A stretch of DNA of 64,000 bases from Isoetes taiwanensis (Eukaryota > Streptophyta > Lycopodiopsida > Isoetales > Isoetaceae): the NCBI GenBank assembly GCA_021234155.1, contig JAJEKV010000066.1, forward strand, positions 3,633,159 through 3,697,158, written 5' to 3'. Each line of letters starts with the position of its first letter. Position 1 is the stretch's first letter. Both the position numbers and the translations under genes were made by a program. The notes beneath the pieces were generated by a model. It was not told the DNA's origin. It saw nothing but the letters and a program-made list of their open reading frames with translations, and did not search any database. Shown here piece after piece: positions 62,082 to 64,000 of this stretch.

Positions 62082-62260
62082 CAAACAGTTGTGCTCATGG
62101 TGATCCTGTATTCTCTGCTTTTCTATGTTATGTATGTGGTGGGTAGTGTTGCTCTAGTGGATATCTTCTCCACTGGGTTTTGAGTCCCCCATGTATTCTT
62201 TGTATTCTTTTGAGTAATAAAGGTCCACGTTCATCAAAAAAAAAAAAAAAAATCTTGCAA

Positions 62261-62760
62261 AAACTTAATATTATTAGCAGAACCATAAGAACCATAATGT
62301 CAATTTCTCCTTTTGCATCTTCAAAAGCGACAACAATAAATATAGCAGCAATAGTTATACCCTTTATATTAACTAAAACCTTATTTTACCAACACATGCC
62401 ATCTTAGCATTGTAGAACGATTTCAATAACACAAAAGACTTTTTATTCACCTCAAGACCACACTTCTTCATAATATAGTAAGGCATAATGTTCAAATGGA
62501 ATTCTCCATCTAGCAAACGATTAGTATATCCTTCCAAAGCAGTTGAACACATGAAAGCACCAGGGTCTTCTTCATTTTGAACCAGCACAAGGTTAGTTGC
62601 ATCAATAGCATTAATACAAGCCAAAGGTTCAATGCATGTGGTCTGCAAAACTCTTTGCCTATAGCTAGGAGCAATTTTCAATAGAGTACGCAAATCTAGA
62701 CTCGCCTTAGATTTTTCATGCGAAGCCTCCATCTCTCTAGGTCCTGGTTCTTTTTAGCGT
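62261..62760 (-). pseudogene. Gypsy B protease region, degenerate
   Basis: Minus strand 62732-62373: LRTLLKIAPSYRQRVLQTTC, then EDPGAFMCSTALEGYTN and a damaged active site read as LLDGEFHLNIMPYYIMKKCG, aligned with LLDGGSPLNIMPYHIMKKCG of gypsy A; the G-S of the active-site triplet is replaced. This places gypsy B directly to the right of the LINE. Confidence 0.75.
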
Positions 62761-63664
62761 GTTTTTGGTGAGAAGATGGAGCTATCGCCTGCAGAGGAAG
62801 TTCCACAATTGGAGTTGCATGTTGTTGTGGTGCTTTAGGAGCATACTTGACATTGCCAATAGTTCTAGTTTGCTTATTGGCTTTATTCATGCTTCTTGAT
62901 GTTATGATGGTGCAGATCTGCACCATCATAACATCTTCATATTTGTTAACATCAATAGCTTGTATAAACCTCACAGAAGTACAAGTCTAAGGTTTCTTTT
63001 CTTTTTCTTGTTTAGAAAAATACTCTTTAAGTGAACATCTAATAGTTCTATGACCAACTTCCTTACAGAAAGCACTATCTACCAAAATGTCCTTTCCTAT
63101 TATATTTGGGACAAATTCTATAAAAACAATTGTGTATACTTACCACAATGTATGCAATGAAGATAGACTCTACCTCTCTTATATGTCTTAAGTTCAATCA
63201 ACTGCTTGGTTACCTGTGTTAAAGCCTCTGTAACCTTGGACAAATCTACCTTGGTCCTTGACTTTGGGATTTTTTAGTCAACCTCTTCATCCTTATGCCT
63301 CTTCTTATCCTTTTATATGGCATAAACATGGATAGAAGTAGAGTGCTCAAGGATTATGTCAGGGTAAAAAGGGTCATGAGGCAAGGCTCGATGTTTATCT
63401 GGTAGAATAGCAAGCATTCCAGTAAGTTCAGTGCTCTTAGCAAAGACTTTGTAGATAGAATCAAAGCCCACTGCAACTTGGATCTTAAGCAGCTTCCTAT
63501 GGATTTCAAACCTAGAAACTAAACCTTTGATAAAACAGGACAGGAGTTGGTACTTGACTCGTTTAGCATCGAAGCAAGTAGGTGTTGAATATTTCCTTAT
63601 ATTGGTTGACACTTTCACCTGCACGAATAGCAAAAGTTTGTAATTCATTAAGAAGGTCTTGAAG
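62761..63664 (-). pseudogene. Gypsy B gag, truncated
   Basis: Minus strand: FIKGLVSRFEIHRKLLKIQV (about 63550-63490) and MLAILPDKHRALPHDPFYPD (63425-63365) correspond to the same gag stretch of gypsy A at 38.3-38.1 kb (AFINGLQRRPDIQRKLLKIQ; LPDKHHVPPHNHDPFY). It is cut at 63664. Confidence 0.7.
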
Positions 63665-64000
63665 TGTTAGAAAATGGTCATGTAATATCTAAGACAAGGG
63701 ATACAAAGAACAGATGTTATCAGTGCAGTGAAGACCAGATGCTAGAATAGCATACAGAATATGGACAACTAGTAAGAAGGACGAAAACCATTGAATTTTA
63801 TCTTTCAATGGTTTTAATATATTATGTATTGTGGCTTATATGGTTTTGATTTTGAAAGGTTAATTATACCATATAGAAATAAAGCGAAAGTAGAAGTTTT
63901 GAATTAGGCGGCAAGGACATCTGAGAGCGGTCCGACTAAGCGGCCAGATCTGCCTGTTAATAACTTGAAGGAGGATATCTGTTTTATATACTGATGCTTT
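63665..64000 (+). mobile_element. Possible copia-like LTR start, cut by window end
   Basis: Gag similarity stops at 63664 and a new sequence begins TGTTAGAAAATGG. It resembles the copia LTR at 46.7/51.6 kb in layout: an ACCATTGAA hairpin (63784-63815, 12-bp arms) and a GC-rich patch gcggccagatctgcc compared with gcggccggatccggcc. The other end is outside the window, so this is tentative. Confidence 0.45.

Larger units (their letters stand above)
58925..62251 (+). mobile_element. 5'-truncated LINE with poly(A) and target-site duplication
   Basis: Non-LTR retrotransposon. It is flanked by atcttgcaa on the left (58916-58924) and on the right (62252-62260), directly after a ~16-base A run, so both the insertion and its plus orientation are clear. 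The gypsy reading (…FLQDMLIEEPLG… on the minus strand) is continuous if the LINE is removed. The 5' end lies within the endonuclease C-terminus, so it is truncated. A possible polyadenylation signal, agtaataaagg, lies at about 62213. Confidence 0.93.

Overview
The window looks like nuclear DNA of a land plant with a large, transposon-rich genome. It has intron-containing genes with GT-AG junctions, a PIF-type bHLH gene (a plant family), a CACTA element with a TNP2 transposase, Ty1/copia and Ty3/gypsy retrotransposons, and several LINE fragments. Nothing bacterial was seen (no operons, no CRISPR). The species cannot be fixed from sequence alone; a fern or other non-angiosperm is a guess.

Layout. 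1-6424: 5' part of a CACTA element on the minus strand with a decayed TNP2 transposase; its terminal CACTA end (6412-6424) lies inside a LINE endonuclease domain. 6425-10560: LINE remnants split by two long microsatellites. 10590-18000: mostly intergenic, with a tRNA-like (SINE-like) stretch and an ~0.85 kb tandem direct duplication (14834-16518). 18000-21010: another LINE, a fragment of a gypsy LTR, and a 165-bp tandem repeat.

21011-27600 is the gene island. A four-exon gene on the plus strand (22059-24053) encodes a PIG-X-like subunit of the ER GPI mannosyltransferase. It converges on a minus-strand gene (25019-27581) for a phytochrome-interacting-factor type bHLH protein. The bHLH half of that gene is clean, but the 5' half contains an in-frame stop and frame breaks.

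30901-40430 is a complete gypsy element (minus strand) with ~1.5 kb LTRs, a tRNA-Gln-like primer site, gag, protease, an RNase H-like domain placed BEFORE the reverse transcriptase, RT, a second RNase H and integrase. 40431-45271 is intergenic with small repeats, a short retroposon and a foldback structure.

45272-64000 is a nest. A second, related gypsy element (gypsy B, minus strand) was hit in its integrase by a copia element (46695-52264), had its RNase H-RT-RNase H block amplified to three ~2 kb tandem copies (52871-58931), received a 3.3 kb LINE with poly(A) and a 9-bp target duplication (58925-62251), and is cut in gag by what seems to be another copia-like LTR (63665 to the window end). 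Junctions allow the events to be partly ordered. All transposons carry stops or frameshifts; the LINE at 59-62 kb and the copia element are the least decayed.
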